Source: Coleophoma eucalyptorum
Taxonomy: Eukaryota > Ascomycota > Leotiomycetes > Helotiales > Dermateaceae
Direction of reading: 5' to 3'
NCBI GenBank assembly: GCA_026120035.1
Contig: JALRME010000001.1
Location: forward strand, 2,679,909-2,743,908
Length of the DNA: 64,000 bases
Shown here: positions 47,886 to 60,021 of the stretch, in pieces
How positions within the stretch are numbered: the stretch's first letter is position 1
Layout: every line of letters starts with the position of its first letter
Position numbers and translations under genes: made by a program
The notes under the pieces: generated by a model
Database searches by the model: none
Told to the model about the DNA's origin: nothing
The model's input: only the letters and a program-made list of their open reading frames with translations

Positions 47886-49027
47886 GCTTGACTTTGAGCG
47901 TCAGTATGGTGTTGGATTGCGTGGGTGGTGGGTGATGGATGTTGGGAGATAGGCGGTATTAGGCAGAGTGCGTGCATGAGATGGCTTGGAGTTCTGGAGC
48001 AGAGTGCTTTGAGTGTCTTGAGTGTCTTGAGTGTCTTGAGTGTCTAGAAGCAGATGAGTTGCTAAGCTGGTTCAAGTGTTGGGAATGCTGGAGTGCGTGA
48101 GGTCATGTGTGTATCTCCGATGGATGGAGGAGGGCCGGCAAAGGACTGAGGAGCTGAACTGGATTGAGTGGCTGAACAGATGCAACTGCAGTAGGTTGAA
48201 TAAGTAAGATAGCTTGGGCGTGGAAATGAAATCAGCCTCAGAAGGATTGATTGAGTATCTGTAACAGGACTGAAATGTATCACTGCTACAAGGTACCAGA
48301 CTGAATCTGTCTACCTCAAGTTAAACATATAACTCTCCATTTCACTTTCTTTATTTGCTCTGCTTGATTTTTCTCACCAGAAATGCCAAAACGTACTGGG
48401 AGAGGGGGGAATATAGTATAAAGGAGCTGCTGGGACTACTGCCCATAGCTAGCGGAAGAAGGACCCTACCTTCCAAGTGAATCTAGGGTAGACTTGCAAC
48501 CTGGCACTAATAAGATCCTTAGGCACGATACACAAGTCCTCTATTCGACATGCCATGACAAAAAGGATGAAGACAAACGTGCAAGGTAGATCGATATGCC
48601 TATTACCCTAGCTGTCTCAAGTACACCATAAAGCATGAGGAAACAGAATGCAGTTGAAAACCCCAGCCCCCTATATCTCACAGAAATCAAGAGCTTAAAT
48701 ATCTTTATCATTGTGTGCAAAGATTATCTGTCTTTCAACTCAATTTATAGAATGCTATGTTCCCTGCCGTCGCATTGAACCTGAGTTGAGCTGGCCATAA
48801 ACTGAACCCAATTAAAACCCGCAAACGCACGCAACGCATGAAAATTGACATATGACAAAGCAAACAGACAATGTCGAGAAAAAAGAAAGGGAAATGGTTA
48901 TAGCTCAAGGGTGATACCTCAGCCTGCAATTTCTGGCTTATTACTCCCTCTTTGCCATCTGTGCTTAGTATTTCCGACCGTACTCGTTTCTGACTCTGAC
49001 TTCATTACTTTGTACTCGAAATGACAA
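47886..49027. other. Intergenic, 1.1 kb
   Basis: Lies between the second small ORF and the 3' end of the RING gene. It contains a 9-bp repeat near 48.0 kb and no supportable gene. Confidence 0.55.
48011..48045. repeat. 9-bp minisatellite (GAGTGTCTT)
   Basis: Nearly four perfect copies of GAGTGTCTT, preceded by a diverged copy (GAGTGCTTT). Confidence 0.9.
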
Positions 49028-51295
49028 CTATGAACCCCATCTCGTGGGATACTGAAATATCCTCGAATTTGCTGCCCCATTCATCCATTGGTTGCTCGTG
49101 TACGAAGGATCTGGGTGCTGGGGTACATTGTTTTCTGAAGGACTTGTTTGTGTGCCATTCTGTGGCATCACACTAGGTCTCGATTGGGTGGGCACTCTTG
49201 GTGGAGTGTTAAATTCGGCGTTGCTTGCCTGCGATCTCTGCGAGAAACCATTACTTTCATCGTCTCGTTGTAGGTAGTTTAGAGCCTGCTGTTGCCAAGG
49301 GACGACTGGGCGGGTTGTAGGACTGGTAGAGGTATTTGATTGATCTGGCGTAACTGATGAGGTCCCCACGGCTACTGCTGGTGACGCTTCTTCAGTTGTA
49401 GATGGCTGATCAATAAGAGTATTAGACCCGTAAGAATGATTAGTGTTCCTCGGTGCCGTGTATAAGTTTCTACCCGAATATGGTGATATGCCATTGGGGA
49501 GACCTCTGAACATCATTGATGGCTGATTGCCAGATCTTGAGCCAACTGATGTCGGTCGAATAGGTGCAAGAGCTCTGCTACCATTAAGTCTGCCTCGGCG
49601 ACGCCTATTTTCTGGGGAGTCACCTTGACCAGGTCGGTGCGATGCTGAATAGTGAGAACCTCTTTCTAGTTGTGTAGACGTGTAATATGGGTAGTCTGGA
49701 AGGTCTGGATTATCATCTCCACGATCATCTCCTAGATGCCGGGTTGTATTTTGAAGTCGGTTTGCGCGTATCAGTACTTGCTGTTCATAACGTGCGAACA
49801 GAATCCTCGCCGTGTGATGGGCACGACTCAGCTCAGACGGTAGCTTGTCTCGACAATATGGGCAGCTGTCAGAATCCTCAAACCATTTCTTGATGCAGAC
49901 ATTGCCAAAGACATGTTGGCACTTCGGCAGACGTAATGGATTCTCAGTAACACCCTCAGGGTTGGCAACTCCAAAGTCATTGTAGCAGATGATACAAGCT
50001 AGTAAAAATGTTAGTTTACCGACTGAAGACAGGATTTCCATCTCAATAAGTGAACAGTGTCCCACAACCACCGGGTCCAGGATTCATTCTCTCAGTCATA
50101 ACATAGACAATGAGACTCCCGCCAACCTTTGCTCAAAATAAATCCTTGGGCTCAAATCATAGAATAACCAGCATCTAAAGGAGGAATATTCGTATGCAGC
50201 CACTCGACAGTTTCACACGTCCCAACCTGTCCAACCCAAATTCAAGACCAGAAGGAATAGTAACTTACTCCTATCAGTCTCTCCAAGCTCCTTCAGATCG
50301 ACCTTCTCAAGAGTTGCAATTGCACTTTGAGAAACCACTCGCTTCGCACCAGCTGCCATCCCTCGGACCGCAGCGAGGCTGTTCTCGTCGTCTAGGAACA
50401 GATTGCGGTGGTAATTGTCTCCAGCCTCGTCCGACTCGTCGGTACCTTCCGCATCGCTAGAACCAAAACTGAGTCTACGATTTGGCATATTTTCATTAGA
50501 GTTTGTGTTTGTATTTCGAGGGCGGTCGCGTCCAGGTGGAAAGTGAGCTGGAGAGTGGTTAGCGAGGTGGGTTGTTCAGTCTTGCTAGTCGATGGAATTT
50601 CTATGGTGGGAAATGCTAGTTTGGACACGATGTGACAGTCACTTACAAGCTCGCTGTTCTTCATAATAATCTCTGGTACTACGTCCAGCATGTCGGGCTG
50701 CTTGGTGGTCGGCTATCGTGGGCCCGGTAAGCGGTCGTTCTGAGAATCCGGGCACAGCATTATATCGATTCAATCGACGCATGGTCTCGGCATGCTGCGC
50801 AGACCCGCGATATGGAGGAATATCTGAGGGTGGTGATGATGTCGTGGGCCCAGAGGAATTTCGAAAGTTATTCGATTCGGCCGTACTTGAAATAGAACTG
50901 CTTCCGCTATTGGCAAAACCGTAACCGAAGGGTAGCTGGTGGTGGTTTGGGTGTTCGACCCATCCGTGAGAGAGGGGAGGGCCGCGAAGGCCATGATCCC
51001 CAGGTCGAGAAGTATGGTGATTATTTTGCTCCCCATATGTACCCCACGGTGACTGTGCAGGTGCCCAGTTTTGCATACTCGGTAGGTGAGGGTGTAGATG
51101 TCCTCCAGGTCGACTGCCCATACTCATGCCATTTGGTAACCAGGCATCGGTGTTATAGACGGGATCATAATGATGTGCGTCTCGTGTGGTAAAGTTGGGG
51201 ATCTGATGCGGATTGTATGGGCATCGCACCGGAGCCGAACTCGAAGCATGCCCCGGGGTATCTATGTCCATTGCGTCGTATGATTGCGGCTCCAT
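49028..51295 (-). CDS. RING-finger protein, putative E3 ubiquitin ligase
   Basis: Three exons: 51295-50647, 50547-50269 and 49998-49028; 632 aa. Introns are 99 nt and 270 nt; the second is long for this window and could hide a further small exon. The N-terminal 300 residues are disordered (S, P, H, N-rich). The RING lies at about 311-358: C311-x2-C314, C336-x-H338, C344, C355-x2-C358. Between H338 and C344 (HVFGNVC) the position that usually holds a fifth Cys/His ligand is glycine. The C-terminal 270 residues are low-complexity (S, T, N, P, Q). The domain implies an E2-binding role, but substrate and pathway are unknown. The start is the first ATG in frame (A at -3); the frame is open further upstream without ATG. 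Confidence 0.8.
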
Positions 51296-52369
51296 GCTCT
51301 CGTCTAGGAGAGGATGGGCGGCTCGCTCACGGTCAACAACGTGCTCCTCTGACGCTGGAGTAGCTCGACCAAGTCCCTTCCCACGACGATACCCAAACCA
51401 CAAGCTCCTATTATTCCGGTTTCAACCGCCTTCGGAAGTGGTCGTGATCGTGAATTTGAGGGGTGTCCCTCGGCGTCGTAAAGGGAAGGGCGGACGAAGG
51501 GTCAGAAAGTGATGTTGGTGTAGCTGACCATCAAGGTCGAGGATTTAGGTAGGAGGCGTAGGTTCTGTTAACAGTGAAGGGAACAGCTGTGAAAGTAATC
51601 AAAGGACGGTGAGACGGCGAGCAGGATGAGACGAGATCAAGGTCGAGGCGGAGGTGGAATTACCAAGAGGGGCACGAGGCGGTCGGTTCGGTGAATGGAG
51701 GGTTTGCAATCAAATACGATTCAGAAGTTTCCGAGATGTTGCAGAACACACAAAGTCGGACGCTTTTTCTTTTCTGGGCATCCGAGCTATTCTTTGGGTG
51801 ACTTGCTTCTTTCGAATCTGGAGATTGCTTTCTCCCTGTTCTCACCCTCTCTGTGACTTTTGCTCACCATGTCATGTCAGCCGAGAGCTGAGAGAGACTG
51901 CGTGGGTTGTGTGTGCAAGGAGGGAGGGACAAGGAAGGAATGGAAGAAAGAGGAGTTGACGGTAGCGGAAGGGCGGTGGCTTGAGACGCAGAACCTGGGC
52001 GGGTTTAGATTTAGAATTCCTGGATTACGGGTCCTGGAATATGGACTTTGCAACTACAGGAACGTGAGAAGACGGAGAGCCAGACCAACCTGTTCGGCCT
52101 TGCAGTCAGCAGGAAAATGCAGCTCGTTCTCGGGTTGACTTGACTTTTGCTCCGCCGGTCGGACTGCTACGCTTTGGGGTAGGTATCTGGGCAGCTGGGG
52201 CGGGCTGGCGCGCTGGCTAGCTGGCTGGGAGCACTGCGGCACCTGACGCTGGAATAGGTTCAGAGGTGACTGAGAGACCCGTCCGGCGAATTGTTGATGG
52301 GCCTTGACGAGCTTGGATATGACCTTTGCTCCTTTCACATATAGCCAGCCAGGCCGGAAAGCAGTCAGT

Positions 52370-52411
52370 CAAGGCAAGGCAAGGCAGGGCAGGGCAGGGC
52401 AAGGCAAGGTA
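52370..52411. repeat. 5-bp repeat (AAGGC/AGGGC)n
   Basis: About eight pentamers; AAGGC at the ends and GGGCA-type in the middle. Related AAGGC pentamers recur at about 53482-53515. Confidence 0.85.
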
Positions 52412-53065
52412 AGCTCCAGGTAAGTTGGATATCCACTATGGTGCTATTGGCTTCGCGCTGAAAGCGTTTACCGGCAACTCTACGATGTCATAGGTCAAGC
52501 GCTGGACAGGACCTCAAGATTACCTGCGAGATCAAGCCAAGTAGAAAGTGCATTTCGACTTACGTAGGAGGATGTGGAAATCGAGTGGAGGGTGAGAAGG
52601 CGAGAGGGTGACGGACCAAGCCAACCTACCTAGAAACGGAGCTGCTGAGAGCTAGGGACTGAACTGTACGAGAGCTACCTTAGGCACAACCACCCCCGCA
52701 TGTCGACGAGCATGCCCAATGCAGCTGCAAACATGAAGCCGGTCGGTCTCTTGCCTGGTATAGAAGCATAGCCAGTCCGGCCCTCACCTGCATCTTATTC
52801 TGCTTCCCGACTTACTCGTCATATCAGCTCCAGCTGTACCGCGCTGCACGCACCGGACAGTACAGTACGGTCAGGACTGGGTGGATTGCATGCACAGTAT
52901 TATCGATAACACTGATACGAGATAGCAAACGTCTCCACTATTCTGCCCCCCCTTCCAAAAATAAGCTAGTGCGTCATGTCAATTGTGCGCAGTCAACGAG
53001 CCTCGGTCGCCGTAACCGCTTTCCCCTTCGAGATGTGCCATGGATTGCATTAATTGAGTGACTGA

Positions 53066-53148
53066 TGGAGCATGGAGCATGGAGCATGGAGCATGGAGCA
53101 TGGAGGTTGGAGGTTGGAGGTTGGAGGTTGGAGGTGGGAGGTGGAAGG
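53066..53148. repeat. Compound 7-bp minisatellite (GGAGCAT then GGAGGTT)
   Basis: About five copies of GGAGCAT run straight into about four copies of GGAGGTT and then GGAGGTG variants, without change of phase. The two arrays share GGAG and differ by two bases, so one probably arose by spread of a mutated unit. Confidence 0.9.
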
Positions 53149-53262
53149 TTGCAGGCTGGATGAGAGACGATGGATGAGAGATTGACTGATAAATACACTC
53201 ACTCACTCACCACTACACACCACACCACACCACACCACATCTCTCGTCACCACTCTTCACCT

Positions 53263-53500
53263 TACCTTTGCCTTGCCTTACCTCGCCTCACCTCACCTCA
53301 CCTCACTTCACTTCACCTCCGCGCACCTTTCGCTCTTGAAACAAAGCAAGTTCAGAAACCTCGGCACACTCACCACTGTTCGCTCTTTTTTTTCTTCCTT
53401 CAAACAAACTCATACCCTGATCAAACAAATCCCATCTAACTGCCACTATCGAGTCTGCGCAGGCAATAAATGTAACCGAGCAAGGTAAGGCAAGGCAAGA
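53263..53500. repeat. Inverted pair of pentamer tracts
   Basis: The tract at about 53267-53284 (GCCTTGCCTTACC core) is the reverse complement of that at about 53482-53498 (GGTAAGGCAAGGC core); about 16 bases can pair across a spacer of roughly 200 bases. It may be a chance product of two opposite-strand pentamer arrays. Confidence 0.6.
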
Positions 53501-53699
53501 AGGCAAGGCAAAGAAAGGGTAAGCAAGGGAAAGGGAAGGGTAGAGACGGACATTTGAAACAGCCCTCCGAAGCTTCCCGCACTTATGGAAGAAAGCTGTA
53601 TATCTAAGGTAGGTCAATTTCTCGAATTCCAAAAAAAAAGTGTACAAAAAGTCCGCCTTGAGACGTCCTTTAATCCAAACTCTCGTGCCCTACCTTACA

Positions 53700-53714
53700 C
53701 CCCCCCCCCCCCCG
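53700..53714. repeat. Poly-C run of 15
   Basis: Fifteen C in non-coding DNA; the exact length may be unreliable. Confidence 0.85.
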
Positions 53715-54123
53715 ATTCTCCTCTCCCGACCTTCCGCTGTGGAATCGTCGCCGGCGCCTCGCCCGGAGCCTGGCTAAATTACTCGCTGCTGATAATATCG
53801 CTCCCGCGCCCGCACCCACCTTCGAATCACACCGTCTGGCAACATAGCTAAGGTCCACGGGACGAAGGATCCTCATCGCTCCGTTTTGTTGGCTAGGACC
53901 CTTCAGTCTCGGTCTCGGTCTCGGTCTACGTATTGTCTGTCTTGTTTGTCTTATTCTAGGATCTGGGTTTACCAGAGCAGTACTAATGGGGAGCCTTCAC
54001 CGCAGAAAGGCGATGCGATGCACTTGTCCGAGGCCGGCAAGTGCTGTTTTCTGTGTTGCGAAGTTCCATCGCTGGCAGATGGGGCCTCAACGTTTTCGGT
54101 ATGCAGAACGGGGAGATTCACCT

Positions 54124-54146
54124 GAAAGAAAGAAAGAAAGAAAGAA
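54124..54146. repeat. Tetranucleotide repeat (GAAA)n
   Basis: Five GAAA units plus a partial one, non-coding. Confidence 0.85.
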
Positions 54147-54570
54147 GCGCGGCTGTCGCTGCTACGTAGGCTACGTTAATTGCCTACATACGGGTCTATC
54201 TGCCTGTCTGTTTCACCCGGTGACCAAGTGGACCTACGACTTCCAACAAATGTGCCACGCGACCGAACAGCTGATACTGAGTCCCTCAATCCACCCAACA
54301 CCGTCCATCCATTCTTCTTATGGTGCGCTCGTGGCCATTGTAGTGGGGAAATCACCTTCAGAGATGAACAATGCCCACAAGAATACTCTAGAACAACAAC
54401 CACGTTCAGGATGTCACCCTGTAGATTGTGATACCACACCTTCATGAGTTGGGTCCTTTCCACGCCGAAGCTACAATAGTTGGCATTTCTGGTTCATCGC
54501 CTCTACCCTTTGAAATTTGCCGTAAATGACCGTACAACCGTTTGTTTCGTATCGATACCTGTTCTCATAC

Positions 54571-57342
54571 TCATTTCTTGAGTTTATATTTACCTGCTGT
54601 CAATTCCAACTCCCCACTGGTGACCTTGAGGCCCAAAAACTCCTGCAATTCTTCGTTGCTATATGGGAAGCCCTCTGCAATCAACATCTTCAGCATCATG
54701 GCGATTTGCTGCAGAGGCATCTGCGAGGACGAGTTCTTAAGCATTCCCTGGATGAATTTCCAATACATCTGCATTTTGTCCTCCATTTGTGCGTCGCTGT
54801 CGCCCATAGCCTCAGTCTCATCTGTACCCTCGCCGATGGCTGCTGCTGCGGCGGCAGCGGCTGCTTGGGCATTCGATTTGGCTCGATCCTCTTGATTTAA
54901 TGTCTCCAAGACCGCAAATATGTCCTTCTCAACCTCATGTAAGACAAGTTTACTAACCCAGAAGTTAAGGGCACTGCGCACTAGTGACTCATCCATTTCT
55001 AAATGCTCCACAAGTTCCTCGACGGTGCGTGTCAGTGTGGTATCACCAGCCTCATCACTCTGAAAAGCCCAAATCACAGTAGCTTGCCAGGTGTGTACGT
55101 CTTCACAGATGGTACGGTCCACAAGCTCCAGTTCAACCGTAGCTTGTCCCAAGGCATGGAGCCAGGATAATTTCCGAGATGACTTTAGTGACTCGAATCC
55201 GACTTCATAGCGTTTCTGTAAATCTGCGATCTCGTCCGGAACTCTGTAGCTTTCGTCTTGTAGTTGAGGCCAGAAGAGTCTGGACAGGATCTTGGCATGT
55301 AGGGCTGGTATTGCATCGCTATCTTGGTCGACCTGGTTTATGCTACTGTCGAACTCGTTGTGGTCCAGCTCTTGAGACTTTCGAACAGCCCCATCGACTC
55401 GCCCAGAGTCTTGAATGTCTTTGAGCATAACCTCGCAACTCTGAAGAGGCGCCTCTCCGAAGCGAGCTTTCAAGAGCTCGAGGACTTTGATCTGCCTTGC
55501 CGGTTAGTATCAACTTAATGTGATGATATATGAAATTCTTGCCTCTTTGTCAAAATTCCCTTCATGCTTTAACAAATTATCTCCAACAATCCCTTGAAAT
55601 TCCTTAATGAAGACTTCTTGGGAGCCTAGAACCCCAATCAATGTGCCAATGATATCGGCATTCTTTGAACGCTTGTAACCAGGTCCAGCATCTACCGGAT
55701 CGGGGACCCATTCCATATCATTCCAGTCCAGTTCATCTTCAGTCGCCCTCTGGCCAAGTTGGTCGGTCCCCTGATTCAACAAGATTGCCAGCTCAATAAG
55801 CTTGTCTCCACCAGGGCCAATAGGAACCCCTTGGCTATTCTCTGTATCCGACAATAGTCCTGTGATGATGATGCGCACAGTGTCCTCACGAGAGCAGAGA
55901 TAAAGTTGTAGAGGATATGCCACACGATCAAGGAGGACCTTCGAGTTATCGAGAGCGTGAAACGACCAAATCATAGAAATATATGTCTGTAATATTTGTA
56001 AGGTTGAGGCTCCTGGATGAAGCAGTCTCTCCTTGAGAGCCGAGGCAAAAACATCTGTAAGATGTAAACGTCTCTGAGGTGAAGTGATAGCGGTACGAAG
56101 GTCTTGCAAAGCCCCAGCGGCATGAGGCCAACTAGCAACAATATCGAACAACTCGTTTGTACGAAGCATGGCTAGTCGACCGATGCTCATCTCCTTCCAT
56201 TTCTCCACGTCCGCCCATGTTACTTTCTGGATGCCGATCTTATCAAAGACTTCAACTGCCAGTCTGGAATAACGGTTCTCAACCCATTCACAAAGATTCG
56301 TGGTACAGATGGAACGTCGATTCCGATGCACTGCACGTGAAACAGATGGATCTTCCGTGACACCAGGGATGGTAGCTGCCTGATGATTTTCCAACTCAGA
56401 AATGACTTCCGCTGACCAGACTCCTCCGTAGCCACAGTAGACACAAGCGTCCATGGCATCTTTCATGATTTCTGCAAAGATGACTTGGAACCTCTCATCC
56501 GCTAGATCAACTCGGTGCAAAGCCTCAACAAGCCCAAGCATATTATTGCGGGATTGATCAGTCTCGATGCTTTCGGGAATGTTGTCCAGTGACCCATGCT
56601 CCTTCGTGAACTTTATACCGAGATATGTGAAGACATAGCTTGTTACAACAAGCTTTAGAGCAGCAGTAAATTCTTCTGTGATCGAAGTACTGACAATGGC
56701 ATGTAAATCTCCCCGAAACCTGTCTACGGATTCTTTGCTAAGTCCTGGGTGGAGTTCATCTATTTGATTTATGATCACTGAAAGGCCTTGGAAATATTGC
56801 CGGTGGGCATCCTCGAGAATCTTGATGCTTTCAGAGAGTAAGGTTCCTGCATTTTGCTGTTTCTGAGACAACAGAAAATTTGGGTGTACCTGGTCTAGGA
56901 AGTGGTGCCTGACGTGTTGTGTATACCAAGGTAAAATCTCCTCAGTATGTGGAGCCAAAGGTAGTCGAACACTTGGGTCCAGAACGTTTTGTAGTGCCTC
57001 AGCAAATGCTGCATTTACTGACTTTGTTCCACGAGATGAACCCTGCCGCCTGCTTTTTTCTTCTGTGAAGCTGAGAAAATGTGTAACAGTATGCCACGAA
57101 CGGTCCCATTGTACTTGTTGCTGCACATGATCTGCATCTTCTGCTGTAAAGCGAGATAGATGCCCGAGCTTTTGGTTGCTTGGTGCTTGATCATGCCCAT
57201 ATTGAGAAGGCACCCCAAAAGATTGGCCAGGAGCAGTGAATTTTGTTGCTGGCGTAACATCTGGAGTTGGCTGAGATGAATCCGCGGCTTTGGAGAAGAC
57301 AGCCGCGAAGACGCGTCGTTTGGCCGAGTCTCGTCCTGCCAT
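54571..57342 (-). CDS. APC2: Anaphase-promoting complex subunit 2 (cullin)
   Basis: Cullin-like scaffold of the APC/C ubiquitin ligase that holds the RING subunit Apc11 and drives mitotic exit. Exon 1 57342-55543, intron 55542-55492, exon 2 55491-54571; 906 aa. The intron has a non-canonical GC donor (GAG/GCAAGA) with ACTAAC branch site and GCAG acceptor; no usable GT donor is nearby and this junction keeps frame (NFDKE-IKVLELLKARFGE). The cullin homology region runs from about residue 380 and includes YPLQLYLCSREDTVRIIITGLLSD, RSKNADIIGTLIGVLGSQEVF and SRLFWPQLQDESYRVP. The C-terminal winged-helix APC2 domain (LQQIAMMLKMLI..GFPYSNEELQEFL) ends the protein. An alanine run with 9 consecutive A is near residue 810. 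Confidence 0.95.
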
Positions 57343-57981
57343 ACTTTAGATCTTTACAATCGTTCAAGCTAATGTGGACAAAACCTGTCCATGCCGGAAA
57401 TTTCACCACTTCTATACCCCGGTGCTCACTTTTCAAATGCGAGGGGAGGTGCAGCTGGGAGCTTGAGCAAGGTGTTGTGTTTGTTCGGAAAGAACATCAC
57501 ATTTCGCGGCGCACGTGACCACAGAGAAAACATTAGATGCTAATGATTTTGAGGAAGAACGACAAGCGGACTTTTCCCACCCAGAGTCACTTGCTAGTTG
57601 CTAGGACCAGACATAGTTACAGTCAATTGAAATCTACTACTTGTCCAGGATATGAGTTCAATAAGGAGGAAACGTTTAAATGTAGTGTAAGTTAGGGCTT
57701 TTAGTGGTTGATATTGACTAAGTTCCTCAAGGACTATTTATGGCTGACACTTTCTTTGTAGGAGGAGGATTGCGTAGGGATCAATTAGCAATTTTTGGAT
57801 TATACGCTAAACTATGCTACAGGCTCTATATACCTTGGCGCCATTTTCTTCTGACCATTATAAATGCACTGTTCAATTTCGGGCAACTCGGCATTATTTC
57901 CAAAGGACTCCCGACGCCAGAGCTCATTAATATAAATGTGAGACCATAACCATATGAGAAGAAAATCGTTATACGTAAGCA
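57343..57981. other. Spacer APC2 / vezatin-like gene
   Basis: 639 bp between two minus-strand genes: APC2 promoter and 3' UTR of the upstream gene. No further gene is supported. Confidence 0.55.
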
Positions 57982-60021
57982 TCATATTGACGTGATCCGT
58001 CCTCCTGCTGTTGTCCTACCTCTCGGGCGTAGATTGATGACTGACTCCAACTCTCGTAGCATGTGCGTGTTGGCATCGACTCTGTCTTTCATGGACTCTC
58101 TTTTGGCTCTATCTTCTTTCATCTTGATGATACGCTCTTCTCGAGTCAAGGTGCTTCTTTGTCGTGGTATGGCTATGGCTTCAAATACTTCTTCTGCATC
58201 TGAGCTGCTCAAGTCCATACTGGATCGGGATCGATCCTCGCCGTTTAAGGCTCTCAAGGCGTCGAGTGCACCACCCTCCTCAACAGCAGTCAGACCACCT
58301 AAAGATGTGGTGGGAGATAGCATACCGCTCATTGAAGAAATTCGTCGTTCGTGTTTATCGATATTAGACGCCAGTACCGCTTTGCCATCTTCCCATTCTT
58401 GCATCAAAGCTTTCAAGTCCATTCCAATGGACTCATATTGTATCATGAGATTGGTGCCAAATTCTGTGACGTCTCCTGCCTCACTCAAATTCTTGTCAGA
58501 TTCATCGCGAAGTACGTGTAGTTTCGCCTGGAGACCCCGGATGCCCGTTGAGAGAGAGCCCAACTTTCGGAGCTGTGCTCGCCAACGTTCATGATTGGGT
58601 GAAAGTGGAAGTTTTGGCGTGGAAGGAACTGTAAAGGCTTCAAGTAATCAGCTAGATTCATTCACTATAAATTCAAAAACTTACTTTCTTCATCTGTTAG
58701 AATGGAGCGGAGCCGCTCTTCGATGGTACATGCCACGAATGCTACGCCATGAATTTCGTCTACTGCAGTGCTCCATCGAATGAAGTCCGGCTTGCCTCCG
58801 TGAGCATCTAAAGCCAGAAGGCAAGATAGAAAGATCTTTCTAGCCGTGTGAAGTCTTGCAGCGAGGATCTTCAAGACACGCAGTGAATCCTGGTCTGCAA
58901 ATTCAGTTTCCGAATGTTCTAGCATGGCCTCTGAAAAGTCCATATCACTTATGTCGTATACATCGTAATATTTCTCCAGATTCATTTCATCGGCAAACGG
59001 CTTTAGTGAGGTGAAGGCCTGCTGATATCTTGGTATCATCTCTGCGAAGCAGAGACGTAGTGTCTTCCTAAGCCGTATACATCTTCGTGTTTGGCTTCGA
59101 TCTTCCAAGCGACTGACCGGTGGAAGTGGAGCGCTACTATTCATGTGTCAGGACCAGTCTGTATATCATTACCGTGGGCTGTGCTGTCACTTACATTCGA
59201 TATCCTCGAGAAACGAGTTCGACCTCCTGAACCAAGGTTAAAGCCCCAGCCGCGACGTTATCAAAGGCCTGCGCCTTGCTCACATATTCTGAAGCTTCCA
59301 ATAAAGTCTGCTGACGAAGGTATTGGAGCCATTGTCTGCGGATGTATGTGTATGACACAATGGCCAGTACGAGCATGAATGTTAGGACCAAAACCATCCG
59401 CCATCTCCCCACCGCAGAGTCCGCACCGCCCCGAGCCCAGTGTATCAACCATGCGAGAGCGAAGGCCATACAAGCCGTAGCACATGCTCCTGAGAATGTA
59501 AATGGTCCTAGTTGGGGAGCGCTGGGTAGCGACATTGGAATCTCTCGTGATTGGCCATGCTGTCCTTGGGAAAGATAGGAATGTGTGCTTAGAAGTTGAG
59601 AAGCTACAATTATATATCGGAAGCGTTCTAGAAACCTCTCATTATCGGCGCGTCCTAACCGTGAGTTCACAGCCCTCTTGCATCGGAAATCAGCTATATT
59701 CGTCCTACAAAGCCTCCGAGACCTACCGAACAAGTATTATGTATCGTAGCGACTACAGTACTTTGGGGAACGACAAGTCGCAGACCAGGAGGTAGCTTTT
59801 GTCGGAACTTTGAGCGAATTGCAGGTTGTCCTCGAGGCGCAAAGGATGGAGTAGGAGAGGGTTCTTCGCGATTTGATGCCCATTCAGAGTTGTCTCCACC
59901 TTCTCCTGTAGACCCAGGATTGTCAGTAAAGTTGACTGAGAGGATGAGACATAGCTCAGCTATGATGCGCACCTTCCAGATACTCAGCTAGAGGCGAGGC
60001 CTCGAATACTACAGACTCCAT
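57982..60021 (-). CDS. Vezatin-type myosin-binding membrane protein (Inp2-like)
   Basis: Five exons: 60021-59973, 59905-59727, 59676-59195, 59136-58685 and 58628-57982; 602 aa; introns 50-67 nt. After a short acidic N-terminus come FRQKLPPGLRLVVPQSTVVATI and NERFLERFRYIIVASQLL, typical of fungal vezatin/myosin-binding-domain proteins. Two transmembrane helices follow at about 108-130 (FSGACATACMAFALAWLIHW) and 141-162 (MVLVLTFMLVLAIVSYTYI). Then comes a long helical region. The C-terminal 190 residues are charged, with a predicted coiled coil (TREERIIKMKEDRAKRESMKDRV). The family includes yeast Inp2, the peroxisomal Myo2 receptor, so a role in peroxisome inheritance or motility is plausible but inferred. 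The splice at 59676 uses CAAG as acceptor, the least certain junction. Confidence 0.82.

Larger units (their letters stand above)
51296..54570. other. Repeat-rich intergenic block, 3.3 kb
   Basis: Separates the RING gene's 5' side from the APC2 stop. No coding region is supported. It has C/A-rich and G-rich simple-sequence tracts, 5-bp and 7-bp minisatellites, a 15-base C run (53700-53714) and a GAAA run (54124-54146). The left few hundred bases should be the promoter and 5' UTR of the RING gene. Confidence 0.6.
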
